From Pedobacter africanus (lineage in GTDB: Bacteria; Bacteroidota; Bacteroidia; Sphingobacteriales; Sphingobacteriaceae): a stretch of 64,000 nucleotides of DNA. The translations under genes and the position numbers were made by a program. Shown piece after piece: positions 1-9,420 of this stretch. The notes beneath the pieces are model-generated. The model was not told where the DNA came from and made no database searches. It was given only the letters and a program-made list of their open reading frames with translations. How positions within the stretch are numbered: the stretch's first letter is position 1; every line of letters starts with the position of its first letter. Location: assembly GCF_900176535.1 (NCBI RefSeq), contig NZ_FWXT01000004.1, positions 62,001-126,000 on the forward strand, written 5' to 3'.

Positions 1-1361
1 CGGTTTAGCTTTAAGTCGATGCCCAGACCATTGTCTTTGATGCTAAGCTCAACCAGGTTGTCGGCCGTAGCCGACGATAAATTGATCAGCGGGGGGCGTT
101 CCTTAGAATGATATTTGATAGCGTTGGTTAAAAAATTTAGTAAGATACTATCCAGATAGGCAGGTACTGCACTAATGACCACATCGGGTCTAACCTCATT
201 GATGCAGTGAACGCCTTCTGCTTTTAACAAGGCTTCCACATTTCCTATGGCGCCATTAATCGCATCGCTAAGGTTAACACAGATCAGGTGCTGATGAAGT
301 GTAGTGGTTACCGCAACCACTTCATTCAGGTGTCCTATGGTTACCTGAAGATTGGATGCTGCATCGCGGAACATTCTGAACAGCTCCTGCCGGGAGTTTT
401 CGTCGGTATCGGTTTCGATAAAATTAAGCAGCATGCTCAAGTTGCCGGAATGCGAACGGAGGTTATGGGATACGATATGCGCAAAATTAAGCAGACGCCT
501 GTTTTGATCACTCGTTACATCCAGTACGCTTTTGATTTCGGTCTCCGCCGCTTTCATTTTACTGATGTCTGTGATCTGGGAGATAAAATGCAGCGGTTTG
601 CCCTTACTGTTTTTTACCAGGGACACGGCAAGGATTACGGTAACAATATGTCCCATTTTATGGAAATACCTTTTTTCCATCTGGTAATGTTCTATTTCTC
701 CGCCTACCAATGAAGTAAGCAGTTCAAGGTCTTTGTTCAGATCGTCCGGAAAAGTGATGTCCTGAAAGGTCAACTTCATCAGTTCGGCTGAAGTATATCC
801 AAGCATTTGCAGCAGGCTGTTGTTTACACGCAGCCATTTCCCGGACAGGCTTACTATGGCCATTCCTATAGCAGCATGTTCAAAAGCCCTGGTAAAGCGT
901 TCTTCGCTTAGCTTTAGTTTGTCATTCAGCAATTGGTGGCTTTTGCTGACAACTCCATTTTCACCATGCAGGCCATTAACAGGCAGGTCTATCTGTTGAA
1001 CTGCAACCAGCAGGTAAGCAGGGTTTCCCGCCGTATCGTTCAGCAATAAGCCGGTATTCCCTGCTGGCATCACCGTGCCGTTCTGGTGCCTATACTTAAT
1101 AAACAAGCGCGATTCAGGCCGGCTTCTCAACTGTGCCGCAACGTCTTTAATGTCCTCTTTAAAAAGAAAAACATGCGGATCATCTAAAACGGCATTGGCT
1201 CCATAACCTAATGTTTGTCTGAATAACGAGTTTGTCCACATCTCCCTGTGGTCTTCCATATGGCAGTACCACAGGCCCATTGACGATGATTCCAGAATAA
1301 AATCAAGTGCAGGCCCATTTGTTTTTATCAATTGATAAAAATCACTTTTTAATGTGTCCAT
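1..1361 (-). CDS. PAS-domain sensor histidine kinase (3' part outside window)
   Basis: The frame opens with ATG at 1361 and runs off the left edge without a stop, so about 453 residues are visible. I translated it directly. It has two PAS-like regions (about residues 15-115 and 135-260). A dimerisation/phosphoacceptor segment follows with the H-box NFAHIVSHNLRSHSGN, a form common in Bacteroidota PAS kinases. Next come the ATPase N-box (LTNAIKYHS) and the start of the G1 box (IKDNGLGID) at the edge. There is no transmembrane segment or signal peptide in the visible part, so it is probably a cytoplasmic sensor that autophosphorylates on the H-box histidine. The ligand is unknown. The gene stands alone, divergent from nothing on its left that can be seen, with no response regulator in the window next to it. 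Confidence 0.9.
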   Translation of the reverse strand, partial: MDTLKSDFYQLIKTNGPALDFILESSSMGLWYCHMEDHREMWTNSLFRQTLGYGANAVLDDPHVFLFKEDIKDVAAQLRSRPESRLFIKYRHQNGTVMPAGNTGLLLNDTAGNPAYLLVAVQQIDLPVNGLHGENGVVSKSHQLLNDKLKLSEERFTRAFEHAAIGMAIVSLSGKWLRVNNSLLQMLGYTSAELMKLTFQDITFPDDLNKDLELLTSLVGGEIEHYQMEKRYFHKMGHIVTVILAVSLVKNSKGKPLHFISQITDISKMKAAETEIKSVLDVTSDQNRRLLNFAHIVSHNLRSHSGNLSMLLNFIETDTDENSRQELFRMFRDAASNLQVTIGHLNEVVAVTTTLHQHLICVNLSDAINGAIGNVEALLKAEGVHCINEVRPDVVISAVPAYLDSILLNFLTNAIKYHSKERPPLINLSSATADNLVELSIKDNGLGIDLKLN

Positions 1362-1468
1362 AAAATATTTGTACCCCTTTTAGCTCCAGGAGTGGCCAAA
1401 GATATCGTCATCCCCCTAATTTTTGAACCCTCCTAATCTTATTTAATTTAAGAAATATTTTTGGAATT

Positions 1469-2347
1469 CTAAAACTTTTCCTTCATGCCCAATAAGCCAA
1501 GCAGTCCGCCGGTGTGCAGCGCAATAATCTTGTCTGAAGGGTCAAAATACTTGTTTTTCTGGAGGTCATTTATGGCATAGAACATTTTTCCGGTATAAAC
1601 AGGGTCAACCAGCATCCCTTCGCTGCTTGTGAAGTTTTTTATGAAATCGATCAGTTCAGGCCGGGTTTTCGCATAACCGCCAAAATGATACGAGGTATGC
1701 AGCACCAGCTGATCAGTACGGCCGGTATACCTTACAATTTCATCTGCTATAAAATCCCCGCTTTTTAAGACCGGCACAACATGAAGCCTTGTTTTCAGTC
1801 CGGCCTTGTAAATTCCGTTTAGCAATCCAGCCGCGGTAGTTCCCGTTCCTGCCGCACAAAATAGATGATCGGTATCGGCGGGCAATTCTGCAATAATTTC
1901 CGCACAACCTTTAAGCGCTTCAGTCCCAGCCCCGCCCTCATCCACAAAAAAGGCATTTTCATCAGTTCCAAAATAGGTGTCAAATAGCAGAGATTTGTTT
2001 TTATAGCTCAGTCTGTCCGTAAATATCAGCGCCATGCCAAATAAACGACACAACATCAGCATTTCGTTACCTGCGCATGCTGTACCATCTCCGCGCACAA
2101 ATGCTGTACTCTTTAGTCCGGCCCTGGCACATGCTGCTGCCGTAGCTACAAGATGGTTAGAGTAGGCCCCTCCAAAGGTTACCAGGTGGGTTCTTTGCTG
2201 CATTTTTGCAGCTGCCAGTATGTATTTCAGTTTACGCCATTTATTCCCCGAAATATATGGATCAATCAAATCATCCCGCTTTACCAGTACCTGGTATCCA
2301 GAAAAATAATTCAATTGCTGTAAGGGACTATATATATCTGTAAACAT
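1469..2347 (-). CDS. PLP-dependent D-cysteine desulfhydrase / ACC deaminase-like enzyme
   Basis: A 292-residue fold-type II pyridoxal-phosphate enzyme. The PLP lysine is expected at Lys36 in the motif SGNKWRKLKY, as in ACC deaminase and DcyD. A glycine-rich phosphate-binding loop (AAGTGTTAAGL) and the TFGGAYSNH motif that contacts substrate and cofactor are present. Family members either open the ring of 1-aminocyclopropane-1-carboxylate or release sulfide from D-cysteine; Bacteroidota homologues are usually annotated only at family level, and sequence reading cannot separate the two. The length is slightly short for the family (about 300-340). It has no signal peptide, so it is cytoplasmic. 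It is a single gene, divergent from the rluD-like gene. Confidence 0.85.
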   Translation of the reverse strand: MFTDIYSPLQQLNYFSGYQVLVKRDDLIDPYISGNKWRKLKYILAAAKMQQRTHLVTFGGAYSNHLVATAAACARAGLKSTAFVRGDGTACAGNEMLMLCRLFGMALIFTDRLSYKNKSLLFDTYFGTDENAFFVDEGGAGTEALKGCAEIIAELPADTDHLFCAAGTGTTAAGLLNGIYKAGLKTRLHVVPVLKSGDFIADEIVRYTGRTDQLVLHTSYHFGGYAKTRPELIDFIKNFTSSEGMLVDPVYTGKMFYAINDLQKNKYFDPSDKIIALHTGGLLGLLGMKEKF

Positions 2348-2706
2348 AATTACAAATATACAGCCTTGGTTACTGGTCAGGATTATTGTTTGAAATAAAT
2401 CTTTTTAAGCAGATAGGGAAAAAAATTAAGGATTATCTTAACGTTTTGAGTAAAGTTTTTCATAAGCGTTGGTTTTCGTTTTCATCTGTTCAGAAGCTGT
2501 AATTGTTCAAATATTTTTTAAAAGTATATCAACGGCTAACAGCTTCATTCACATTAATTTTAAGGTATGTGGCTAGGTTGAACAAAAAGCAGACCAATTT
2601 CTTTTTTAAATATGTAATTGTTAAAGATTAGTTTTGTACCCTGGAACCTGCAGGCCTGGAAAGCTGCGGAAAGCTCCATTACCCTATAAATCATAACAAA
2701 AACTTA
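2348..2706. promoter_or_regulatory. Divergent intergenic region with a candidate promoter for the rluD-like gene
   Basis: This 359-bp AT-rich spacer separates two divergent genes. I found no ORF worth calling. A good Bacteroidota -7 element, TAGTTTTG, lies at 2629-2636 and would drive the pseudouridine synthase gene with a leader of about 60 nt. No convincing -33 TTTG is at the right distance. Nothing else recognisable was seen. Confidence 0.4.
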
Positions 2707-3738
2707 ATGGAAAATAGTTATACAGAGCCAGAATCAGAAGAGCAGGATCTATACGAGCATTTTAATATTGTTGTTGATAAAGGACAGTCTTTGCTGCGTA
2801 TCGACAAGTTTTTGATGCACCGTCTGGAAAATGCTTCACGCAGCCGTATCCAGAATGCAATTGATGCAGGAAATGTGTTGGTCAATCAGAAAACCGTTAA
2901 GCCCAGTTATAAGGTAAAACCGACCGATGAGATATCCATCGTATTTCCGCATCCACCCCGCGATACTGAAGTTTACCCCGAAGATATTCCATTGGATATT
3001 GTTTATGAAGATAAAGACTTGCTACTGGTCAACAAAGCGGCGGGCATGGTGGTACATCCGGGTTACAACAACTATACAGGTACGCTGGTAAATGCACTGG
3101 CTTTCCATTTTGAGCAATTGCCGCAGCTGCCCGGCAACGAAGGCCGCCCTGGCCTGGTACACCGGATCGATAAGGATACCTCAGGTTTACTCATTATCAG
3201 TAAAAACGAAATGACCATGACCAGATTGGCCAAACAGTTTTTCGACCATAGCATTACCCGGAAATATATAGCACTGGCATGGGGCGATATTGAACAGGAC
3301 GGCACAGTAACGGGTTATATCGGACGCAGTGCTAAAAACCGTATTATAATGGATGTATATGATGATGAAGAAAAAGGTAAGTGGTCTGTAACACATTATA
3401 CCGTGTTAGAACGTTTAGGTTATGTAACTTTAATCAGTTGCCAGCTCGAAACTGGCCGTACACATCAAATCAGAGCACATATGCAGCACATTGGTCACCC
3501 TTTATTTAATGATGCCAATTACGGTGGAGATAAAATCCTGAAAGGAACCACCTTTAATAAATACAAACAATTCGTTAACAATTGCTTTGAATTGCTGCCA
3601 CGTCAGGCGCTTCATGCCCAGACTTTAGGTTTTATTCATCCGGGTACCAGAAAATACATGGAGTTTGAAGTTCCCTTGCCTGCCGACTTTGATGCTGCCC
3701 TAAATAAATGGAGAAATTATAGTATTGAACCGAGCTAA
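2707..3738 (+). CDS. rluD: RluA-family 23S rRNA pseudouridine synthase (RluD type)
   Basis: A 343-residue enzyme that isomerises uridine to pseudouridine in rRNA; RluD acts on helix 69 of 23S rRNA. An S4 RNA-binding domain occupies about residues 28-80 (LLRIDKFLMHRL onward) and the catalytic domain about 95-320. The signature GLVHRIDKDTSG contains the catalytic Asp155, and RTHQIRAHM lies further on. The start at 2707 follows an A-rich stretch. The next gene begins only 15 bp downstream on the same strand, so the two are probably cotranscribed. The exact target within the RluA/RluC/RluD group is inferred from the S4 domain and length, not proven. Confidence 0.88.
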   Translation: MENSYTEPESEEQDLYEHFNIVVDKGQSLLRIDKFLMHRLENASRSRIQNAIDAGNVLVNQKTVKPSYKVKPTDEISIVFPHPPRDTEVYPEDIPLDIVYEDKDLLLVNKAAGMVVHPGYNNYTGTLVNALAFHFEQLPQLPGNEGRPGLVHRIDKDTSGLLIISKNEMTMTRLAKQFFDHSITRKYIALAWGDIEQDGTVTGYIGRSAKNRIIMDVYDDEEKGKWSVTHYTVLERLGYVTLISCQLETGRTHQIRAHMQHIGHPLFNDANYGGDKILKGTTFNKYKQFVNNCFELLPRQALHAQTLGFIHPGTRKYMEFEVPLPADFDAALNKWRNYSIEPS

Positions 3739-3753
3739 GCCTTAAATAACACA

Positions 3754-4590
3754 ATGCAGCAATATATTTTACATAATGATGAGTTTGTAACCAGCAACCA
3801 GCCCATCCTTAGCGCCGGTAACCGCGGTTTTAAATATGGCGATGGACTTTTTGAGACCATGCGTATGTGTGATGGCAGGTTACAGTTTGCCGCACAGCAT
3901 GCAGATCGTTTACATGCAGGGATGAAAGCCCTGAAAATGGATGGCAGCACTTTGCTTGATGAGTATTTTCTAAAGCAAAAAACCGCTGAGCTTTGCAAAA
4001 AGAACAAATTGAAGGAAAATGTCCGTTTCCGTCTGTCTGTCTACAGAGCGGGCGAAGGCTTGTATACACCAGACATCAATAAGTCAGGCTATCTGCTTGA
4101 GGCTTCTCCACTGGCAGATGACCATTATGAATTCAATAAAAAGGGACTCATCATAGATGTATACGATGAGTTGACCAAGCCTGTCAACAAGCTATCCAAT
4201 TACAAAACGAGCAATTCACTTTTGTACGTAATGGCCGGCCTGTACAAAAAGCAGCACCGGTTGGATGATGCATTTATTTTAAATCAGCATGGCTTTTTAT
4301 GTGAAAGCATTAGTTCCAATATTTTTGTGGTATACGACAGGAAGGTCTATACTCCGGCCCTTTCAGAAGGTTGCGTGGCCGGGGTAATGCGCAATGTAGT
4401 AATGAACATGGCGAAACTCAACGATATTGAGGTTATAGAGGCGCAGATCAATCCTGAAATCTTAAAGGCTGCCGAAGAAGTGTTTGTCACCAATGCCGTC
4501 AGTGGCATCCGCTGGGTAATGGGTTATGGTCGCAAACGGTATTTTAATGAGATTACCAAAATGCTGAGCTTAAAGCTGAATCGGTTGTAA
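3754..4590 (+). CDS. Aminotransferase class IV (aminodeoxychorismate lyase-like)
   Basis: A 278-residue fold-type IV PLP enzyme. The PLP lysine is Lys151 in LSNYKTSN. The N-terminal FKYGDGLFETMR and the later segment CESISSNIFVV are characteristic of 4-amino-4-deoxychorismate lyase (PabC) and branched-chain or D-amino-acid aminotransferases. The short length and the GDGLFET motif favour a PabC-like lyase that makes p-aminobenzoate for folate, but no pabA/pabB gene is adjacent to support this. It lies 15 bp after the rluD-like gene and converges with fmt, leaving only 4 bp between the two stop codons. Confidence 0.78.
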   Translation: MQQYILHNDEFVTSNQPILSAGNRGFKYGDGLFETMRMCDGRLQFAAQHADRLHAGMKALKMDGSTLLDEYFLKQKTAELCKKNKLKENVRFRLSVYRAGEGLYTPDINKSGYLLEASPLADDHYEFNKKGLIIDVYDELTKPVNKLSNYKTSNSLLYVMAGLYKKQHRLDDAFILNQHGFLCESISSNIFVVYDRKVYTPALSEGCVAGVMRNVVMNMAKLNDIEVIEAQINPEILKAAEEVFVTNAVSGIRWVMGYGRKRYFNEITKMLSLKLNRL

Positions 4591-4594
4591 GGGC

Positions 4595-5503
4595 TTACAG
4601 CCGTATCCCTCTAAGGAATTCTTCAACTTTCATCCGCTTTTTGCCTTCATACTGTAAATCAGTCAGCTTAATGAAGCCATCTTTTGCAGCAAATTTTAAA
4701 TAAGATTTGCCATCCGACAGAAAGGCACCTGCGGCAAGCCCGGTTTCTTTCTCTTCAAGCTCTGCCCGGAAAACTTTGAGCGTTTTATCGTTCAGCCTGG
4801 TAAATGCAGTAGGGTATGGGCTCAGTCCACGGATCATATTGTAAATCACGCCCGCCGGTTGGTTCCAATCAATCTGGCAATGCTCTTTAAATATTTTAGG
4901 CGCATGCTTTAATGTATCACTTTGCGGTTGAGGCTGTTCTTTATAATCACCCCGCTCAATCGCTTTTACCGTTTTTACCAGTAATTCTGCACCAGTGTTC
5001 ATCAGCTTGTCGTGCAGGTCGCCTGCAGTATCTTCATCGGCAATGCTCACTTTCTCCGAAAAAATCACATCGCCGGTATCTATTTCATGTTTCAGGAAAA
5101 AGGTAGTCACACCACTTTCTTTTTCGCCATTGATGATGGCATGATTTATTGGTGCCGCGCCCCGGTACTGGGGCAGTAAAGAGGCATGCAGGTTGATGGT
5201 GCCTTTCGCAGGCATGTTCCATACCAGTTCAGGCAGCATCCGGAAAGCTACTACAACCTGCAGGTCGGCCTGTAAGGCCCTTAATTCTTCAATAAACAAA
5301 GGATCTTTAAGTTTTAAGGGTTGCAAAACTTTTAACCCATGGGCTACTGCATACTGTTTCACTGCGCTTTCCTGTAACTTTTGTCCCCGGCCCGCAGGTT
5401 TATCTGCCGCGGTTACTACAGCAGCAATATCAAATCCAGCCTTTGCCAAAGCAGCTAAAGCAGCAACTGCAAAATCGGGCGTGCCCATAAAAACTAATCT
5501 CAT
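4595..5503 (-). CDS. fmt: Methionyl-tRNA formyltransferase
   Basis: A 302-residue protein that formylates initiator Met-tRNA using 10-formyltetrahydrofolate. The N-terminus MRLVFMGTPDFAV is typical. The formyltransferase core carries LHASLLPQYRGAAPI and the IDTGD motif, followed by the C-terminal tRNA-contacting domain from about residue 205. It has full family length and a cytoplasmic location. The start codon at 5503 is preceded by a purine-rich AAGGAAG stretch, one of the few Shine-Dalgarno-like sequences in the window. It is divergent from the topoisomerase IB gene. Confidence 0.95.
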   Translation of the reverse strand: MRLVFMGTPDFAVAALAALAKAGFDIAAVVTAADKPAGRGQKLQESAVKQYAVAHGLKVLQPLKLKDPLFIEELRALQADLQVVVAFRMLPELVWNMPAKGTINLHASLLPQYRGAAPINHAIINGEKESGVTTFFLKHEIDTGDVIFSEKVSIADEDTAGDLHDKLMNTGAELLVKTVKAIERGDYKEQPQPQSDTLKHAPKIFKEHCQIDWNQPAGVIYNMIRGLSPYPTAFTRLNDKTLKVFRAELEEKETGLAAGAFLSDGKSYLKFAAKDGFIKLTDLQYEGKKRMKVEEFLRGIRL

Positions 5504-5563
5504 CTTCCTTTTGTTTAGCTAGCAAAATAACTAAAAAATTAACGCATATTTTAATTGAAATGT

Positions 5564-6598
5564 ATGACAGGCACCCCAGATGAGATTATAGAAAGTGGAT
5601 TGACATTTGCAACAGATAGTCAGCCAGGAGTATACAGAAAAGGAAAACCCGGTAAATTTTATTATGTAGATGCCAACAATAAACCGGTTAAAGATGGTGC
5701 CCAGCTCGACAGGATCCAGGCACTGGTATTGCCCCCGGCCTGGACCAATGTCTGGATTGCGGCTAAAAGAAATGCCCATTTACAAGCTACAGGCTTTGAT
5801 GCGGCCGGAAGAAAACAATATCGCTATCATCCCGACTGGACTTCCAGGCGCTCAGATAGCAAGTACTTTCGTTTGCTGGAATTTGGCAAAGCATTGCCGC
5901 AAGCCCGCAAACAGATTGCCCGTGACCTGCGGCGTAAGGAACTTGACGAGAGGAAAGTACTGGCCATCTGTCTGCAGCTGATGCAAAAAACACTGATCCG
6001 CATTGGTAATGAATCTTACAAACAATTGTATGGAAGCTATGGGCTAAGCACGCTTAAAGACAAACACGTTAAAATTAATGGCAGTGGAATGAAACTGGTT
6101 TTTACAGGCAAAAAAGGAGTAAAGCAGGAGATCAGCCTTAACGATAAAAGCCTGGCCAGAATGGTCAAAAAATGCCGGGACATTCCCGGACAGGAGCTCT
6201 TCCAATATTACGTAAATGGATCAGCACACAAGCCAATAGATTCCGGAAGGATCAATAATTACATTAAAGAAATTACCGGGAACGATTTTACCGCCAAAGA
6301 TTTTCGCACCTGGGGTGGTACCCTGGAAGCCTTGCGGCAGTTGGCCATATGCAGCAAGGCTCCGGAACCAAAAGCGAAAAAGAAAGTAATCGTTGAGGTT
6401 TTGGATTGCGTAGCCGGTAAGCTGGGCAATACCAGGGCAGTCTGCAAAAGTTCCTATGTTTATCCTTTACTGCTCCAGGCTTTCGAAAATGATGAACTTG
6501 GAAAATACCTGAAGAAGATCAATACCGATCAAAGCAATGCATTGGAAAACGATGAAAAAATACTGATGCAGTTTTTAAAGGCAGCTCAGAAAAAATAA
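5564..6598 (+). CDS. DNA topoisomerase IB (poxvirus/bacterial type)
   Basis: A small type IB topoisomerase of 344 residues, like those of poxviruses and many bacteria. It has an N-terminal DNA-binding domain (LPPAWTNVWI, HYHPDW-like region) and a catalytic domain with KDFRTWGGT. The likely nucleophile is Tyr298 in KSSYVYP, the position of the active-site tyrosine that forms a 3'-phosphotyrosyl intermediate and relaxes supercoils. I chose ATG 5564 (MTGTPDEI); an in-frame TTG at 5555 would add three residues. It ends 8 bp before a convergent small gene. Many Bacteroidota carry such an enzyme. Confidence 0.9.
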   Translation: MTGTPDEIIESGLTFATDSQPGVYRKGKPGKFYYVDANNKPVKDGAQLDRIQALVLPPAWTNVWIAAKRNAHLQATGFDAAGRKQYRYHPDWTSRRSDSKYFRLLEFGKALPQARKQIARDLRRKELDERKVLAICLQLMQKTLIRIGNESYKQLYGSYGLSTLKDKHVKINGSGMKLVFTGKKGVKQEISLNDKSLARMVKKCRDIPGQELFQYYVNGSAHKPIDSGRINNYIKEITGNDFTAKDFRTWGGTLEALRQLAICSKAPEPKAKKKVIVEVLDCVAGKLGNTRAVCKSSYVYPLLLQAFENDELGKYLKKINTDQSNALENDEKILMQFLKAAQKK

Positions 6599-6606
6599 TT
6601 CCTGCT

Positions 6607-6819
6607 TCAGGATTTTGGTGCTTTTTTTACCGGATGGACCGGCTGTTCACTTTCTTCCCTTTTTTTTGCCGGGTTCTTAAAATTGGCCTCTTCTCGCTTA
6701 TAGTCCTTATCTTCTGCTTTCTTTACAACTTTATTGCCTGCAGGTACCTTGCCTTTAGGTTTTTCCTCAAGGTAGTTGCTGCCGGGCTGCTCATTTTTCT
6801 TTTTACGCTCGCTGTTCAT
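6607..6819 (-). CDS. Small lysine-rich hypothetical protein
   Basis: A 70-residue, highly charged protein rich in Lys and Glu, with no hydrophobic segment. It looks intrinsically disordered. It starts with ATG 15 bp after the stop of the DUF1343 gene on the same strand, which suggests cotranscription. I do not recognise a family. An overlapping 181-residue frame on the other strand is a shadow. Confidence is moderate because composition and spacing, rather than a domain, support it. Confidence 0.55.
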   Translation of the reverse strand: MNSERKKKNEQPGSNYLEEKPKGKVPAGNKVVKKAEDKDYKREEANFKNPAKKREESEQPVHPVKKAPKS

Positions 6820-6834
6820 ATCTGTGTTATCCTT

Positions 6835-8109
6835 TTAAGGATACAACAAATACTTTTTTCGCATTGTTTTATATTTACTCAGTCCGGGCTCCCAGCTCGC
6901 CCTGATCTCTTTTTCCGGTTTACCTGCAATGATCTGCTTTCTGAAATCGGCTACGCCTATCAGTTTTTCAATCGTACCCATCTGTTTGCTCAGGCTGGAA
7001 TTGAAAAAGTCAGCTTTATTCGGAGAGTTTTTGTACAATTCTATAATCCAGCTCAGGTTAATCTGTTTTGTTTTTCGGAAAATTTCAGTGTCATAATTTC
7101 TCAGATCCAGCCCATAACATACCTGGTTCATGAAAAGCGGACTTTCAGACATGCCCGGAATGCTTACCGGTGTAAATGAAAAGCTATACTTGCCTTTTAA
7201 AGCAGGAGCACCAACAATGGTAAATGGGAATTGCGTACCCCGGCCATAGTTCAGATAGGTGCCTTCAAACAGGCAGGTGGTTGGGTACAACAAAATAGAT
7301 TGTGGGGTATTCAGGTTGGGCGATGGGTTAACCGGCAGCTCATACGGGGTGTCGTGCGTATAATTGGCCACTTTAATGATCTTAATTTTGCATTTTAACT
7401 TGTTGTCCAGCCAGTTCTCACCATTCAGCATTTGGGCATATTCACCAACAGTTAAGCCGTGTACGGCAGGAATAGGCTTTAAACCAATGCCCGATTTAAA
7501 CTGGGGGTCCAGCACCGGACCATCAATGTAAAAGCCGTTCGGGTTCGGCCTGTCCAGTATCAGCACTTCTTTATCATTGGCCGCACAGGCTTCCATTACA
7601 TGCTGCAGGGTATTGATATAAGTATAAAAACGTACACCTACATCCTGGATGTCGAATACCATCAAATCAATGTCAGACAGCTCAGCTTTGGTAGGTGTTG
7701 AATGTTTACCGTATAGCGATACCACCTTGATCCCTGTTTTGGTATCAATCTCATCGTCTACATGGGTGCCATTGCTGGCGTTCCCTCTAAATCCATGTTC
7801 AGGGCCAAATATTTTGACAATCTTAACGCCCAGTTTCAGCAGGCTGTCAATTGTAGTTTCCTTACCTATGATGGAAGTCTGGTTCACCACCATTCCCACG
7901 CGCTTTCCTTTCAAATAAGGCACATACAATTCTGTTTGTTCCGCGCCTGTCTGTAATTTCCCTTTCTTAGGCTTGTCAATGTCTTCTGCCTTCACTTTAT
8001 AAGGGTTTGGTACCACAGGGTTAAAGGCAACCGTGGTAGAGGGGCCGCAGGCAAGCAGTAACAGGGATATCAAAATAATGTTCAGCGCGCATACCAGGGA
8101 TCTTGTCAT
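6835..8109 (-). CDS. DUF1343 / NamZ-family exo-beta-N-acetylmuramidase-like lipoprotein
   Basis: A 424-residue protein with a lipoprotein signal peptide ending in LLLLAC (acylated Cys about residue 21), so it is probably anchored in the outer or inner membrane facing the periplasm. The body matches the DUF1343 family: GKRVGMVVNQTS, IFGPEHGFRG, VFDIQDVGVRFYTYI, ILDRPNPNG and the C-terminal NLNTPQ region. Characterised members (NamZ) remove terminal N-acetylmuramic acid from peptidoglycan fragments, so a role in cell-wall recycling is the likely one. It is upstream of the small lysine-rich gene and divergent from the FtsX-type permease. Confidence 0.88.
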   Translation of the reverse strand: MTRSLVCALNIILISLLLLACGPSTTVAFNPVVPNPYKVKAEDIDKPKKGKLQTGAEQTELYVPYLKGKRVGMVVNQTSIIGKETTIDSLLKLGVKIVKIFGPEHGFRGNASNGTHVDDEIDTKTGIKVVSLYGKHSTPTKAELSDIDLMVFDIQDVGVRFYTYINTLQHVMEACAANDKEVLILDRPNPNGFYIDGPVLDPQFKSGIGLKPIPAVHGLTVGEYAQMLNGENWLDNKLKCKIKIIKVANYTHDTPYELPVNPSPNLNTPQSILLYPTTCLFEGTYLNYGRGTQFPFTIVGAPALKGKYSFSFTPVSIPGMSESPLFMNQVCYGLDLRNYDTEIFRKTKQINLSWIIELYKNSPNKADFFNSSLSKQMGTIEKLIGVADFRKQIIAGKPEKEIRASWEPGLSKYKTMRKKYLLYP

Positions 8110-8189
8110 TTTTAACCTTTTTTTTATATATATACCTTAAATCAAAATCAAATAAGCATTTTTGCTAAGTTACAATTTATTGCAAAAGG

Positions 8190-9410
8190 TTGAATACAGA
8201 ATATTTCATAGCAGGCCGCATAGCCATAAAATCGGAACGTACTTTTTCCAAGCTCATTGTTCGCATAGCTATAGCAGGCGTAATGTTAAGCCTGGCTGTA
8301 ATGATGCTTTCTGTTGCCATCATCAAAGGATTTAAGACTGAAATCCAGGAGAAGGTGAGAGGATATATTGGTGATGTGAGGGTTTTCAAATTCGACCTGA
8401 ACAATTCTTTTGAGCTTTCACCTTTTGTGCCCTCAAAAGAAACTTTAGCAAAGCTAAAGAACGATCCCGAAATTGACTTTTTTCAGCCTTATGCAACCAA
8501 ACCGGCAATTATTTCCGCCAATAACGAAGTCGAAGGGATCAATTTTAAAGGGATAGACAGATCTTTCAATTGGGATTACCTCAAAAAACACCTTGTCAGC
8601 GGAACGATTATAGATTTTACCGACAGTGTTAAGGCCAGTAAACAGATCATGATCTCCCAGTTCACCGCCAACAGGCTGAAATTGAAGGTGGGCGACAATT
8701 TTGTGATGTATTTTGTGCAAAACCCACCACGCAGGCGCCCATTTAAAATTGTAGGCATCTACGATATTGGTGTGGAAGAAATCGATAAAGGCTTTGTCAT
8801 AGGCGACCTAAATATCATCAGACGCTTAAACAACTGGGCCCCGGATGAAATAGGTGGAATAGAGATCAGGATCAAAGATTTCGCTAAACTGAAAGAGGCT
8901 TCTGCCCATATCTATAACAATATGGAGTTGAACCTGAAATCGGAATCCGTAGCCGATTATTTTCCCGCAATTTTTACCTGGCTATCCCTGCTCGACATCA
9001 ACACCAAAGTATTGCTCGTTTTAATGATGCTGGTTGGCGTTATCAATATGATCACTGCGTTACTTATTATGATTCTGGAGCGGACCAATATGATCGGTAT
9101 GCTGAAAGCCTTCGGCATGACCGATGCCAGTGTCATGAAAATATTCCTGTACAATGCCATGTACCTTGTTGGTTTTGGCCTGTTGCTGGGCAATATACTG
9201 GGCCTTGGCCTCGGTCTCCTGCAAAAATATACGCACATTTTTAAACTCGACCAGAGTTCTTATTACCTGGCCTATGTGCCTATAGAATTACATTTTACCG
9301 ATGTGCTGATCCTGAACCTGGTTACCTTTATCATTTGCCTGGTGGTACTGATCCTGCCTTCCATGCTGGTCAGCCGGATCAGTCCGCTAAAAGCCATCAG
9401 ATTTAAATAA
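8190..9410 (+). CDS. FtsX-like ABC permease, LolC/LolE type
   Basis: A 406-residue inner-membrane permease with the LolC/E layout: one N-terminal transmembrane helix (about residues 24-46), a large periplasmic MacB-type domain (about 50-260) and three C-terminal helices (about 265-400). In the family this works with a LolD ATPase to release lipoproteins for transfer to the outer membrane; no ATPase gene is adjacent. The start is TTG at 8190, preceded by AAAAGG. No ATG or GTG precedes the conserved EYFIAGRIA segment, so a non-ATG start is needed. It converges with the S9 peptidase gene with a 10-bp gap. Confidence 0.85.
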   Translation: MNTEYFIAGRIAIKSERTFSKLIVRIAIAGVMLSLAVMMLSVAIIKGFKTEIQEKVRGYIGDVRVFKFDLNNSFELSPFVPSKETLAKLKNDPEIDFFQPYATKPAIISANNEVEGINFKGIDRSFNWDYLKKHLVSGTIIDFTDSVKASKQIMISQFTANRLKLKVGDNFVMYFVQNPPRRRPFKIVGIYDIGVEEIDKGFVIGDLNIIRRLNNWAPDEIGGIEIRIKDFAKLKEASAHIYNNMELNLKSESVADYFPAIFTWLSLLDINTKVLLVLMMLVGVINMITALLIMILERTNMIGMLKAFGMTDASVMKIFLYNAMYLVGFGLLLGNILGLGLGLLQKYTHIFKLDQSSYYLAYVPIELHFTDVLILNLVTFIICLVVLILPSMLVSRISPLKAIRFK

Positions 9411-9420
9411 AGCAGGTGCT

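Noticed and set aside
288..713. 141-residue plus-strand ORF
   Set aside because: It is antisense to the PAS sensor kinase, whose frame runs open from 1361 to the edge and has clear kinase motifs.
6634..7179. 181-residue hydrophobic plus-strand ORF
   Set aside because: It is antisense to the DUF1343 gene and the small lysine-rich gene, and shows no family motif.
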